From the NCBI GenBank assembly GCA_910578885.1, contig CAJTSH010000021.1, positions 1-64,000 of the forward strand: DNA of 64,000 bases, written 5' to 3'. Made by a program: the position numbers and the translations under genes. A model generated the notes under the pieces. That model saw only the letters and a list, made by a program, of their open reading frames with translations, did no database searches and was not told the origin of the DNA. Of this stretch, positions 16,791-25,411 are shown piece by piece. This DNA comes from an uncultured Lachnospiraceae bacterium. Lineage in GTDB: Bacteria > Bacillota > Clostridia > Lachnospirales > Lachnospiraceae. Numbering within the stretch: the stretch's first letter is position 1; every line of letters begins with the position of its first letter.

Positions 16791-17456
16791 TTAAAAGATG
16801 CCCGGTATAAAGTCTGCCAGCCACATGCCTGCTAAGAAGGACAGCAGATTCGCCGCTAGGGCATAACAGACTGGATGTCCCATCGTCTCCGGCTGCTTTT
16901 TGAATTTCCATGTATATACTGCTGCCTCTATCCCAAAGACCACAAGCTCCAGACACACATACAGAAATACGAAAAAACGCTCACCGGAATAATAATTCCC
17001 CAAATTTAACGCCAGATTCAAAAAAAGCTGTGTCAGGACATTTACTGTCATAATAAAACCAAGCTGCCACTTCCTGCGGTATCCAAACGCAAGAGCCGCA
17101 AGAAGCTCCAGCAAAATGGTCAAAATAACTCGTGCCGCAAAATTCACAAGCTCCCATCCGTACTGATAATTGCGCTTCACAACCATCTGTGCCTTTCGGT
17201 TGCTTGCGGATTCACTTGCCATCTCTTCCTCCTGCGACACCTGCATATCTCCGCCGCCCACACTAACTTTATAGTAACTGTCAAAGGCATAGCGTTCGCA
17301 GGTCTGCGCGCTTACCAGAAATTCTTTTGTATCCGGAAAATAGAGCAGAATCTTGAAATGCTGCGGCGGATAATATCCCCAGACAAACTGCTGGGAATCG
17401 GAGCAATTCTCCAGATAACCGATAAAATGGAAGCCATCCATTTTTTCTGTATCCAC
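16791..17456 (-). pseudogene. 5'-truncated membrane protein
   Basis: The frame encodes about 221 residues: a soluble stretch (YYPPQHFKILLYFPDTKEF, then ERYAFDSYY) and four hydrophobic segments ending AGMWLADFIPGIF. Related Lachnospiraceae membrane proteins, as I recall them, carry about 100 more N-terminal residues with a signal peptide. Here only a GTG start (17454-17456) is available, an in-frame TGA lies four codons upstream, and the next gene (MATE) ends 22 bases away at 17478. This looks like a deletion that removed the promoter, signal peptide and N-terminal part. A short functional version remains possible. Confidence 0.5.
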
Positions 17457-17477
17457 GCCGCTCTCTCACACATAAGC

Positions 17478-18848
17478 TCAGACAACTTGCTTTTCTGATA
17501 CCTTCTCAAGAACAATTCCTTCCTTGTGATACAACTGCTTTAATTTTACCAGCAAATAGCTTCCATTTAAAAGCAATGCCGATGTCCATGCACTGACCTC
17601 TGCAATCGCAATCGCCGTATAGCCTAGATACGGAGTCAGCCAAATGACAACAACGACTCTTGCCGCCAATTCCAGAAAGCCGGACACCATTGGAATCATC
17701 GTAAATCCCATACCTTGACAAGTATTTCTCGTTAAGAACAAAAAGCTGATTGACCACATCATGGCTCCGCAGATTCTGAGATATCCGACAGCCAATTCAA
17801 TATTCTGTCTGTCCGAAAGCATCATCGACGCAAGTTGGCGCGGCGCAAATAGCAGCAGGCAACCGGTAATTAACGCCAATGCTACCGCAATCCAAAAGCT
17901 GCACTTTAATCCTTCCTTAATCCGGTCAATCTTACCGGCGCCAAGATTCTGTCCCGCATAGGTACTCATCGTCATTCCTGCCGCCCCGCATGGCTGCATC
18001 ATGAACTCTGCGATTCTGGAACATGCCGAGTAAGCCGCCGTATAATTCACGCCAAGCAGATTCACAAAATATTGAAGCAGAAGGCATCCTACTGCCGTAA
18101 CAGAATTCATAAATGCCACCGGAATCCCCACCCTAAATTCCTCTAATATTAACGAAGCATCAATACTCCAATCACTTTTCTGCAAGCGGATAAATGTAAT
18201 TGTCCGTACTTTAAAGAAACAGAACACGCCTGAACAAGTCTGGGCAATCAGTGTTCCAAGCGCCGCTCCTTCCACTCCCATGTGGAAGCCCATGATAAAG
18301 AGCACATCTAAGAAAATATTGATTACTGATGAAATCAGCACAGCAATCAACGGCGTCCTGCTGTCCCCTAGCGCACTTAAAATTGCGCTCAGGCAGTTAT
18401 AGGCAAGCATCAGCGGAATCCCTGCAAGAATCATCGTAATGTATAATAAGGCATCATCTAATATTGTCGGAGATGTATTTAACAGCAGAAGCAGCGGACG
18501 CATAAACGCAATGCTTACTACCATAATGACAAGCCCCACAGCCCCGCAGGAAATCATTCCCATCGTAATCGTCTTGCGCAGTCTCTCATAATTGCCGGAG
18601 CCGTATGCCTGCGCCATCAGCACTGCCATACCGCTTCCAAGTCCCATGATAAAGCCGAAAATAAAAAAGGTAATAGAGCCGGTAGCGCCTACCGCCGCAA
18701 GCGCCATATCATCAATTCCCTTTCCTACGACAATCGTGTCAATAATGCTGTAAAGCTGCTGGCACAGCGTACTGCAGAGCACCGGAACAAAATATGCTAA
18801 AATAATCGGGAACGGTTTTCCCTCTGTCATGTTTTTTGTGTGAGCCAT
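17478..18848 (-). CDS. MATE family efflux transporter
   Basis: A 456-residue Na+/H+-coupled multidrug exporter of the MATE family with about twelve transmembrane segments in two six-helix halves. The start of helix 1 (PFPIILAYFVPVLCSTLCQQLY) and the internal DTIVVGKGIDDMALAAVG region match the family. The start was set at the ATG at 18848, with AAAGGATGG upstream; two earlier ATGs at 18860 and 18872 have no spaced ribosome site. The 5' region carries a 24-bp perfect inverted repeat whose inner arm touches the ribosome site, which could affect expression. Substrate unknown. Confidence 0.9.
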   Translation of the reverse strand: MAHTKNMTEGKPFPIILAYFVPVLCSTLCQQLYSIIDTIVVGKGIDDMALAAVGATGSITFFIFGFIMGLGSGMAVLMAQAYGSGNYERLRKTITMGMISCGAVGLVIMVVSIAFMRPLLLLLNTSPTILDDALLYITMILAGIPLMLAYNCLSAILSALGDSRTPLIAVLISSVINIFLDVLFIMGFHMGVEGAALGTLIAQTCSGVFCFFKVRTITFIRLQKSDWSIDASLILEEFRVGIPVAFMNSVTAVGCLLLQYFVNLLGVNYTAAYSACSRIAEFMMQPCGAAGMTMSTYAGQNLGAGKIDRIKEGLKCSFWIAVALALITGCLLLFAPRQLASMMLSDRQNIELAVGYLRICGAMMWSISFLFLTRNTCQGMGFTMIPMVSGFLELAARVVVVIWLTPYLGYTAIAIAEVSAWTSALLLNGSYLLVKLKQLYHKEGIVLEKVSEKQVV

Positions 18849-18861
18849 AATAGTAACCATC

Positions 18862-18992
18862 CTTTGTGTCATATGGTATAATGTCTAACGACATTATACC
18901 ATGTGCTCATCCTTCGCACATAGTGTTGCGTGGCAACCTATGCCCATACGGGCGGTATAATGTCTGATGACATTATACCATATGACACAAAG
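18862..18992. repeat. 131-base element with 24-bp perfect terminal inverted repeats
   Basis: Positions 18862-18885 and 18969-18992 are perfect reverse complements (24 bp). Each arm is itself part of a smaller palindrome: 18873-18902 and 18954-18979, with 4-base centres TAAC and TGAT. Each palindrome contains TATAAT on both strands. Smaller hairpins lie between (ATGTGC/GCACAT, GTTGC/GCAAC, CCCATACGGG). No target-site duplication is visible. It may be a MITE-like element or a regulatory structure in the leader of the MATE gene. Confidence 0.75.
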
Positions 18993-19072
18993 TAATATAG
19001 TAAGTTTTTTTTAGAAAATGGTATAAATTGTTTTTTACGAATAATAGTTACATCTGTCGCTCCCTATTATGC

Positions 19073-20029
19073 TCACATTCCAAGCCTTCGCAGCAGAATT
19101 TGTAAGCGCTCAACCGTCTCCCCATAGGACTTTACCGGCTCTTCCAATACTTCCTCCACATCCGCTGCATCCACAGATCTGGTATACGTTGTCCCCTCCA
19201 TTTGGTAGGACCAGTGGATTTCTCCGCAGTTCTCAATCAACGCCAGCAGAACATATGCAAAATTCTCCATCTTTTCATTCTTCCACTCCTCATCCGAGGT
19301 CTGCCACTCGTCTTCAAACTCAAATGTCCAGCTATAGGGTTCTTCTGTCGTCTGCAGAACAGTTTTGAAATTTCCGAGCTTTTCTCCAATCCCAAGCAGC
19401 GCCGAAATCCGACCGTCTGCAGATACGTCTCCGATATAAGGATTTTTTGCTTCAAAGAGCTGCTGCGTCTGTTTTTCTATTACAGTCGCATCCGGCAGAA
19501 TACGCATTCCGTTTACGACAAGCGTCTGCTCATATTGCGGCAGCGCAAACGAAAAAGCTGCATCTCCTCGCCCAAAAGAGGGAAGTCTGCCATAAATCAC
19601 CAGACGCTTTTCCCCATCCGTTTCTTCTATTCGATAGCGGGAAAATACGAATGCAGAATCCACAAGCATTCCTTCAACAAGAATCTCATCTTCCTCTACT
19701 GTTACCGCCGCATAATATCCCTCCACCGGAACTCCAATTACAAAAAATCTGCATAAAAGTACGATTGCACTTATAAATAATACTGCAAATACCGCACCTG
19801 CTACCGCCCGCCTGTTTCTCCGTTTCACCTGCCTGAAATATTCAATTTCCGGAAGTTCACACAGGTTTCCGGTAAGTTCCGGTTCCTTTCCCATCCTCTC
19901 ATAGATATTCCTGCAATCCGCACAGGTATCCAGATGTGCTTCCACCTCCCGATTCGATGCTTCCGAAGTCAATTTATCTACATATAACGGCAGTAAATCT
20001 TGTATCATCTCACATGGTATCCTACTCAT
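19073..20029 (-). CDS. Anti-sigma factor with putative zinc finger
   Basis: The 318-residue protein begins with a zf-HC2 anti-sigma domain: H32, C36 and C39 in AHLDTCADC, the ZAS-type motif that binds ECF sigma factors. A single transmembrane segment follows at about residues 82-105, and the remaining 210 residues are outside the membrane, a sensor region with no recognised fold. The start codon overlaps the sigma gene stop (ATGAGTAG), with GAGG eight bases upstream. Together they form a membrane-signalling pair. The signal sensed is not evident. Confidence 0.85.
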   Translation of the reverse strand: MSRIPCEMIQDLLPLYVDKLTSEASNREVEAHLDTCADCRNIYERMGKEPELTGNLCELPEIEYFRQVKRRNRRAVAGAVFAVLFISAIVLLCRFFVIGVPVEGYYAAVTVEEDEILVEGMLVDSAFVFSRYRIEETDGEKRLVIYGRLPSFGRGDAAFSFALPQYEQTLVVNGMRILPDATVIEKQTQQLFEAKNPYIGDVSADGRISALLGIGEKLGNFKTVLQTTEEPYSWTFEFEDEWQTSDEEWKNEKMENFAYVLLALIENCGEIHWSYQMEGTTYTRSVDAADVEEVLEEPVKSYGETVERLQILLRRLGM

Positions 20030-20507
20030 TCTTTTTTACCTCCTCAATCATCCGGCTCTTTCCCCGGTAAAAATTCACCCGTGCCCAGTTCTCTGAGCGC
20101 TCCATGATTTCTCCGATTTCCCGGAAAGACAGATTTCCAATCATCCGCAGATACAAAACCTCCCGCAGCGGTTCCTTCAGCCGATGCAGAAGTTTTAACA
20201 GCTCCAATGTATCCAGTTTCGTAAAAAATTCCTGCTCCGGCGAATCTCCTCCGATTTCTCCGCTTGCTTCCTCCAGCTTCAAATGCAGCTTTTCCTTCCT
20301 GCAATAGCTACGGTATACATTATTCGCGATCCCGCACAGCCATGTGGACACGCTGCTTTTGTTTTCAAATCTTGAAAGCCCCTTTAACGCCTGATAAAAG
20401 GTTTCCTGCGTCAGTTCCTCCGCAACGTAGTGATTTCCGCACTTGGACAGGAGAAATCCATAAACCATTTTTGCATATGTTCTGTAAATCTCATCCATTG
20501 ATTTCAT
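20022..20507 (-). CDS. ECF RNA polymerase sigma factor
   Basis: The 161-residue protein has sigma region 2 (YAKMVYGFLL to LTQETFYQALKGL) and region 4 (REVLYLRMIGNLSFREIGEIM, a helix-turn-helix), with no region 1 or 3, as in ECF sigma-70 factors. The start was set at the ATG at 20507, preceded by AAGGAGAAGG; a longer frame begins with TTG at 20525 and lacks a site. It is coupled to the anti-sigma gene by overlap. Its regulon probably includes its own operon, though I could not define a target promoter. Confidence 0.92.
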   Translation of the reverse strand: MKSMDEIYRTYAKMVYGFLLSKCGNHYVAEELTQETFYQALKGLSRFENKSSVSTWLCGIANNVYRSYCRKEKLHLKLEEASGEIGGDSPEQEFFTKLDTLELLKLLHRLKEPLREVLYLRMIGNLSFREIGEIMERSENWARVNFYRGKSRMIEEVKKNE

Positions 20508-20603
20508 GTCCTTCTCCTTTTCCAAGCATCACTGTTTGCTTCCTTCCTAAATGAGTGTCAGTTTACCACATTTCGTTACATATTATTTCTAAAATCTTAT
20601 GTT

Positions 20604-21410
20604 TTACTTCATATTCCGCTCAATTTCAGGAAGCTTCTTATTCCGCAGAAGCACCAGCAAAACAATCAGATACGGAAAAACGGAGACAAGCTGTATCGGA
20701 CTATAAGAAGAAATGGAATCTGCCAATGTTTCATTTCCGTATAAGCCTGTCGTAATGCCTGCTGCAATATCAACCAGCGCATGTAACGCAACTGTAACCC
20801 AGATGCACCCGCTCCGGTAGTAAATTGTAACAAGCGCCATTCCCATCATAGCCGCAATGATGGTCTGTACCAATACTCCCATCGGAGCGCTGACAAACAG
20901 ATTGGAGAGATGCGCACATCCGAAGAAAATTCCCGATACAATTACGGCCTTCCAGATTCCGCTCTTTGAGGTTCCAAACTTCTGCAGCATAAGATCCGCA
21001 ATAACTCCCCGAAAAACCAATTCCTCTACAACTCCCACGAAAAACATACAGAGAAAATATGCGGCGATTAAATACCACGGGCGCATCGTGCGCTCTCCCT
21101 CATAGGCAAGCAGGTATACCCAAATTGAATACACACTGATAACCAGAAAATACATGCCCGCCAGAAGCCCTCTGCCAAAACCGGCTCCCCTTCGGGTAAG
21201 GACTTTCTTCTGCCCGCTTAAAACGATAAGCCCACAGGCAATGACTGCACCGATTGCCTCCTGCGCTCCCAGCAGTGCATAATAATCTCCCGCTGAAAAT
21301 ACCATGCCAAGCAGCATTCCGATTCCCGTCAGAGCCGCCAAAACCAAAATTTCCACCATTACACAATAAGTAATTGTGTGTTCCTTTGCAAATGCCTGAA
21401 TTTTACTCAT
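20604..21410 (-). CDS. CPBP family intramembrane protease
   Basis: The 268-residue membrane protein shows the CPBP (CAAX protease/Abi) motifs: EELVFRG with E129-E130 and R134, then a histidine in FGCAHLSNLF and a late conserved region near VALHALVDI. About eight transmembrane segments are present. Bacterial members act in peptide maturation, immunity to bacteriocins or protein sorting; no such substrate is nearby. GGAGC is placed before the ATG at 21410. It lies 108 bases downstream of a PadR-type regulator on the same strand and may be its target. Confidence 0.87.
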   Translation of the reverse strand: MSKIQAFAKEHTITYCVMVEILVLAALTGIGMLLGMVFSAGDYYALLGAQEAIGAVIACGLIVLSGQKKVLTRRGAGFGRGLLAGMYFLVISVYSIWVYLLAYEGERTMRPWYLIAAYFLCMFFVGVVEELVFRGVIADLMLQKFGTSKSGIWKAVIVSGIFFGCAHLSNLFVSAPMGVLVQTIIAAMMGMALVTIYYRSGCIWVTVALHALVDIAAGITTGLYGNETLADSISSYSPIQLVSVFPYLIVLLVLLRNKKLPEIERNMK

Positions 21411-21518
21411 CTTAAAAGCTCCTTTTACTCTATCTCATACTATAATTCTATGCTTTCGTTATCTCCATACGATTCGTTTGCCAGAACTATGCATTCCCAA
21501 CGGTACTTAGATTCATTT

Positions 21519-21854
21519 TCATTGTCCTCCTCTATCTTCCCACAGGATCTCTTCGGCTCCTCTTACCATCCTCTTTAACCGGCAGATTTCTTCCTCTAAT
21601 GCCTTCCTGCCCTCCCCGGTCAATTCATACATCCGCTTACGCTCCATGCCCGGTCCGCTCGCCTTGCATTCCGCAATCCATTTCTTTTTCATCATGTTAC
21701 TGGTCGCACCATACATCGTACCGGAACCAATCTTCACCATTCCATCGGAGAGCCGTTCTGTTTCCCGCATAATTCCGTAACCATGCATCGGTTCCTTCGC
21801 CAAACAGAGCAAAATATAAAAATAACTTTCTGTTAAGGGTTCTGACTTTGACAT
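21519..21854 (-). CDS. PadR family transcriptional regulator
   Basis: The 111-residue protein has the PadR winged-helix pattern: YFILL-like YFYILLCLAKEPMHGYGIM, then LSDGMVKIGSGTMYGATSNMMKKKWI and a C-terminal helix for dimerisation. PadR proteins repress their own and neighbouring genes, often transporters or membrane proteins. Upstream lies a dense array of ATGTCG half sites with a perfect palindrome (21899-21917), presumably its operator. The gene is probably co-transcribed with the CPBP protease gene. Confidence 0.9.
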   Translation of the reverse strand: MSKSEPLTESYFYILLCLAKEPMHGYGIMRETERLSDGMVKIGSGTMYGATSNMMKKKWIAECKASGPGMERKRMYELTGEGRKALEEEICRLKRMVRGAEEILWEDRGGQ

Positions 21855-21881
21855 ATCCTCACCTTCCTTCTCTCGTCATCT

Positions 21882-21945
21882 GACATGTCGTCTCACGTTA
21901 TGTCGATTATCGACATATTTGTTTTGTGTATCGTATCACGACATA
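21882..21945. promoter_or_regulatory. Putative PadR operator region
   Basis: A perfect 19-base palindrome, TATGTCGATTATCGACATA (21899-21917), is flanked by GACATGTC (21882-21889) and a further CGACAT near 21939-21944. ATGTCG/CGACAT half sites thus recur four times within about 65 bases directly upstream of the padR-like start codon. This fits autoregulation by a dimeric winged-helix repressor. Confidence 0.65.
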
Positions 21946-22022
21946 TATCAAGTGTCAACATATTTTTTATACGTTCTTATAAAAATCGAGTATGGAAGAT
22001 TTATTCCTCCTACTCGCTGCGC

Positions 22023-22064
22023 GGGGCGCATGTAGCTTCTGCTGCTACTTTCCTTATGCGCCCC
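22023..22064. repeat. Nested GC-rich hairpin
   Basis: GGGGCGCAT (22023-22031) pairs with ATGCGCCCC (22056-22064), and inside it GTAGC (22032-22036) pairs with GCTAC (22044-22048). It lies next to the glycosidase terminator and could act as a second stop signal or be a dispersed palindromic element. Confidence 0.5.
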
Positions 22065-22072
22065 TGTGCATA

Positions 22073-22102
22073 AAAAGAAGGCACAAAACTGCACCTTCTT
22101 TT
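22073..22102 (-). terminator. Terminator after the GH13 gene
   Basis: AAAAGAAGG (22073-22081) pairs with CCTTCTTTT (22094-22102) around a 12-base loop, 20 bases past the glycosidase stop. On the minus strand the stem is followed by TATGCACAGG, with the T residues within the stem end. Confidence 0.6.
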
Positions 22103-22122
22103 CCAATTTACTATTTTATTAT

Positions 22123-23892
22123 TTACTCCATATAGATACAAACGCCGTCCGGTCCGAGTCCTGCTTCCCCATAGCCATAGGCAAAGAGTATCTTTTCTCC
22201 GTTCGCATCTGCCGCTTTTTCCGGCAGCGTCACGCATTGCCCTGTTGCGTTCAATACGACATGGATTCTGCTTCCCTCTTCCGAAACTTTAACATAATGT
22301 ACCAGTCTAGACTGCTCTGTTTCATGCAGCCACTCAATCCGGCCGCTCTTGCATGCCGGATTTTCCTTCCGCATGGCGATCAGCCTCTTCATATAAGAAA
22401 TATCATCCTCATATCTGCCGGCTTCTATTTCTTCCCAAGGCATACACCTTCTGCAATCAGGATCATATCCTCCCTGCATATAAATTTCCGTTCCGTAATA
22501 GATGCAGGGACTTCCCTCCATAGTAAATAGCACCGCAAGCTGCTGATAAAACCTGCCCTTTGTCTTTGTACGCATGGAAAGCCTCTCCGTATCATGGGAA
22601 TCCAGAAGATTGAACAGCACGCGGTTGGTCTGCTTCATGTACAGACTATAACAGCGGTTGATTTCGTGCTCAAAATCGACGGACGACTGATTTTCATCAA
22701 TGTAGAAATCGTTCAGGCTCTGTTCCAATGGATAATTCATCACAGAATCATACTCGTCCCCCATCAGCCAGCCAATGGAATCATGCCAGATTTCTCCAAG
22801 GAGATAAATATCCGGCTTCACCGCCTTTAAACTGCGCCGCAGCTCCTTTAAGAAACTGTGCGACACCTCATTTCCCACGTCAAACCGAATACCGTCTATG
22901 CCCCAGTTTTTCACCCAATAGAGACATAGATTTTTGAAATATTCTACGACCTTCGGATTGTTGGTATTCAGTTTCGGCATCTGCCCATGAAATGCAAACG
23001 AATCGTACTTTCCGTCATGGGTATCGTAATCCCGCCTGTCAAACGGAAACTGATGGATAAAGAACCAGTCAAAATAATCTGATCCCCGCCCTTTTTCCAT
23101 CACATCCTGCCAAGGCGCAAATTTCTGTCCGCAGTGATTAAATACTGCATCCATGATAATATGGATCCCTGCCTCATGCGCTTCACGCACCAGTGCAATA
23201 AATTCCTGCTCGTCCCCAAAATTCTCATCAATCCGATAATAGTCCGTCGTATCATATTTATGATTGGAAACGGACGCAAATATCGGCGTAAGATAAATTC
23301 CGGTAATTCCAAGCTCCTTCAAATAGGGAAGTTTCCCGCGAATCCCCCGTAAATCCCCGCCATAGACGTCCAAACGTCCTACCTTCTCACATTTCCACGG
23401 CTTGACATTTCCGGAATTAAGAGACGAATCTCCGTTGCAGAAACGATCCGGAAAAATCTGATACCACACAGCCTCCTCTACCCACCTTGGCGTCACATTG
23501 ATATCAGAAGGATTCATCCACGGAAAGAAAAAGCACTGCTCCTTACGTCCCGGCAATTCCATCCGCTCTCTGGTATAGACCCCGTCCTCAAAATAATAAA
23601 CCTTTTCCTCACCAGACCACAATTCAAAATAGTACTTACATCTTTTATACTTAGGTTTTACTGTAATACTCCAAATCCTTACAAGTGAGAGATTCTTATA
23701 CTCTGTTATTTCCTCTTTCTCACCGCTCCAGCGTTCTTCTCCTCCCATAATCCCGGCAGAAAATGGGTCGCCGTAGCAGAGAAAAACTCTTGTCACATCA
23801 TATCCGGTGCGGATGGAGATTTCCAACTCCGTTTCATTCAGTGCATAGCACTCATTCAATGCCGATCTATGTGAAATCAGACCATATTCCAT
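22123..23892 (-). CDS. Glycoside hydrolase family 13 (neopullulanase/cyclomaltodextrinase-like)
   Basis: The 589-residue enzyme hydrolyses alpha-glucans. An N-terminal beta-rich domain of about 130 residues (CBM34-like) precedes the TIM barrel. Catalytic residues are the nucleophile D338 in GIRFDVGNE, acid/base E367 in LLGEIWH and D434 in DSHDTERL; the DAVFNHCG region is also typical. No signal peptide is present, so it works in the cytosol on imported or stored oligosaccharides, as neopullulanase-type enzymes do. AGGAGG lies upstream. Glycogen synthase GlgA is encoded at 31156 but not in the same operon. Fine specificity cannot be read from the sequence. Confidence 0.93.
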   Translation of the reverse strand: MEYGLISHRSALNECYALNETELEISIRTGYDVTRVFLCYGDPFSAGIMGGEERWSGEKEEITEYKNLSLVRIWSITVKPKYKRCKYYFELWSGEEKVYYFEDGVYTRERMELPGRKEQCFFFPWMNPSDINVTPRWVEEAVWYQIFPDRFCNGDSSLNSGNVKPWKCEKVGRLDVYGGDLRGIRGKLPYLKELGITGIYLTPIFASVSNHKYDTTDYYRIDENFGDEQEFIALVREAHEAGIHIIMDAVFNHCGQKFAPWQDVMEKGRGSDYFDWFFIHQFPFDRRDYDTHDGKYDSFAFHGQMPKLNTNNPKVVEYFKNLCLYWVKNWGIDGIRFDVGNEVSHSFLKELRRSLKAVKPDIYLLGEIWHDSIGWLMGDEYDSVMNYPLEQSLNDFYIDENQSSVDFEHEINRCYSLYMKQTNRVLFNLLDSHDTERLSMRTKTKGRFYQQLAVLFTMEGSPCIYYGTEIYMQGGYDPDCRRCMPWEEIEAGRYEDDISYMKRLIAMRKENPACKSGRIEWLHETEQSRLVHYVKVSEEGSRIHVVLNATGQCVTLPEKAADANGEKILFAYGYGEAGLGPDGVCIYME

Positions 23893-24001
23893 GATACTTC
23901 CTCCTATAACTTTAACAAATCAACTTATTTGTACAGTTCTCAGTATAATACCGATATGATGAAATATCTTGGTCTATTCTTCCAATACTAATACAATCCT
24001 A

Positions 24002-24442
24002 TCATTTTTCCTGCCGGACAATCTTTAATACGAAAATTGCCACAAGATACAGCGCCGCCTCTAGGAGCATGTATAAAGCCCTGTCAAATATGATTCCGCA
24101 GGCAAGCTCTGCAGCAATCACTATTGCGTGAAGCCATACAGGAAGGTCATGTAGGCATGCCGCAAGCAAAGTCTCTATCACAACGATCAAGCATACTGCC
24201 ACCACCGGAATCTCACATACAAACACAGAAAGCGAGATGGCTGCAATCACAGCCAATGCATATGCAGTCAATGCCAGAAATGACTTTTTTGCCAAAAACT
24301 CCGCCACAGAAAACTGTATCGACTTTTTCGCATATGCTTGTCTCGCCTTCGCAGCTTTTTTCTTCACGTCTGTACGGTTTCCATTTGAAACAAATTCCTT
24401 TACTACCGCATCACTTTCCGTTGCCTTTCCATTTTCACCCAT
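24002..24442 (-). CDS. Small membrane protein of unknown function
   Basis: The 146-residue product has a charged N-terminal 50 residues (two short Lys-rich stretches) and then about three to four hydrophobic segments (LTAYALAVIAAISLSVFV, VCLIVVIETLLAA, IVIAAELACGIIF, LYLVAIFVLKIV). I do not recognise the family. It stands alone between the GH13 gene and tRNA-Thr, with a CTAGGAG-type ribosome site before its ATG. Coding character (codon use, clear start signal) supports a real gene. Confidence 0.6.
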   Translation of the reverse strand: MGENGKATESDAVVKEFVSNGNRTDVKKKAAKARQAYAKKSIQFSVAEFLAKKSFLALTAYALAVIAAISLSVFVCEIPVVAVCLIVVIETLLAACLHDLPVWLHAIVIAAELACGIIFDRALYMLLEAALYLVAIFVLKIVRQEK

Positions 24443-24571
24443 AATTTTCTCCTAGCAGTTATTCTCTTAAAAACAGTTCCGCAACCCCGTATTTTACGGG
24501 ACTTTCAAACAAAATTTCTGCTACTATTTTACCAAAAAAAATAATAAAGAACAACTTTTTTAAAAAAAAGA

Positions 24572-24600
24572 TTGCAAAATTTAAAAATATTGTATATAAT
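24572..24600 (+). promoter_or_regulatory. Promoter of tRNA-Thr
   Basis: TTGCAA (24572-24577) and TATAAT (24595-24600) are separated by 17 bases, a near-consensus sigma-A promoter ending 24 bases before the tRNA. Confidence 0.85.
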
Positions 24601-24624
24601 AATCAAGTGTGGTTCACACAGTTT

Positions 24625-24697
24625 GCCGATATAGCACAGTAGGTAGTGCACTTCACTCGTAATGAAGGGGTCATCGGTTCGAATCCGATTATCGGCT
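24625..24697 (+). tRNA. tRNA-Thr (anticodon CGT)
   Basis: A complete cloverleaf can be drawn: acceptor GCCGATA/TATCGGC (24625-24631 and 24690-24696), a D arm GCAC/GTGC, anticodon stem CTTCA/TGAAG around loop CTCGTAA with anticodon CGT, and T arm ATCGG-TTCGAAT-CCGAT. The discriminator base is T and CCA is not encoded. It decodes ACG. It has its own promoter and terminator. Confidence 0.95.
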
Positions 24698-24704
24698 TAA
24701 GCAA

Positions 24705-24750
24705 AAATCCAGTAAAGTCAGGCATCTGCCTTGGTTTTACTGGATTTTTT
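24705..24750 (+). terminator. Terminator after tRNA-Thr
   Basis: AAATCCAGTAAA (24705-24716) pairs with TTTACTGGATTT (24736-24747), perfectly over 12 bp, and is followed by T residues to 24750. Confidence 0.9.
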
Positions 24751-24819
24751 AGTTATACCTCTTATTCTATCAGTACAATAATTGTTACAACATTGTTACA
24801 ATAAATCATTCAGCAAAGG

Positions 24820-25411
24820 TCATATCTTCTCGCTCCGACCGCCCTTTAATGTTGCATTGACCTCTGCCGCAATCTGTCCATGCAGATTATATAGATAATC
24901 GCCCGGACAAGCCTTGTTTGCAAACCAGCGATGAACAGTCATATTCTGCTTATCCACCTGACCGATCAATGACTTATTCCCCTGCCACTTCAATTCTTCA
25001 ATACCGTTACGCCGGCAAATGTCAACGCAGAGGTTGATAAGCGATTTATAGGCTGCATCCGAAATGTGCCACCCGGTTTCGGCGCCGCCGTCGTTTGCTA
25101 CTTCAATCGTGACTGCCCGATTGTCATTATAACGGTTCAATTTGTTTTACTGCCATACTTTCAAGCTGCGAAGAACTCTTATTGGCTATTCCCAATACTT
25201 TGCAGACAAAGCCAGAACTGTCAACCGCCATATACCCCTTATCAGCATGCTTCAATGCATCCGCCCTGTCAATCTTATCCTGATATGCTGACGAAAGCTG
25301 ATTTACCAGTTCCATTGTATAACTCTGGTCTTTTGCTCCATAAAGATAACGGTAGCCACTGACACACATAGACTGTGCCAGCTCATTCGATTGCTCAATT
25401 GTATTTGCCAT
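24820..25411 (-). pseudogene. Decayed phage-type endolysin (C40-like plus amidase_2 fragment)
   Basis: Two frames on the minus strand give parts of cell-wall hydrolases. The first (ATG at 25411, good AGGAGG) has an NlpC/P60-like segment, YLYGAKDQSYTMELV and KGYMAVDSSGFVCKVLG, in which the catalytic cysteine of the usual DCSGFVC is replaced by serine; it ends at 25127. The second frame, overlapping by 14 bases, resumes with NRYNDNRAVTIEVANDGG and runs to 24820; it is the C-terminal half of an N-acetylmuramoyl-L-alanine amidase (MTVHRWFANKACPGDYL). The N-terminal zinc-binding half of the amidase is missing. Frame change, missing half and lost active site indicate a remnant, probably of prophage origin. 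Confidence 0.75.

Noticed and set aside
24625..25411. Intact prophage or ICE integrated at tRNA-Thr
   Set aside because: No integrase, no second copy of the tRNA end and no structural or transfer genes; only an endolysin remnant is present.
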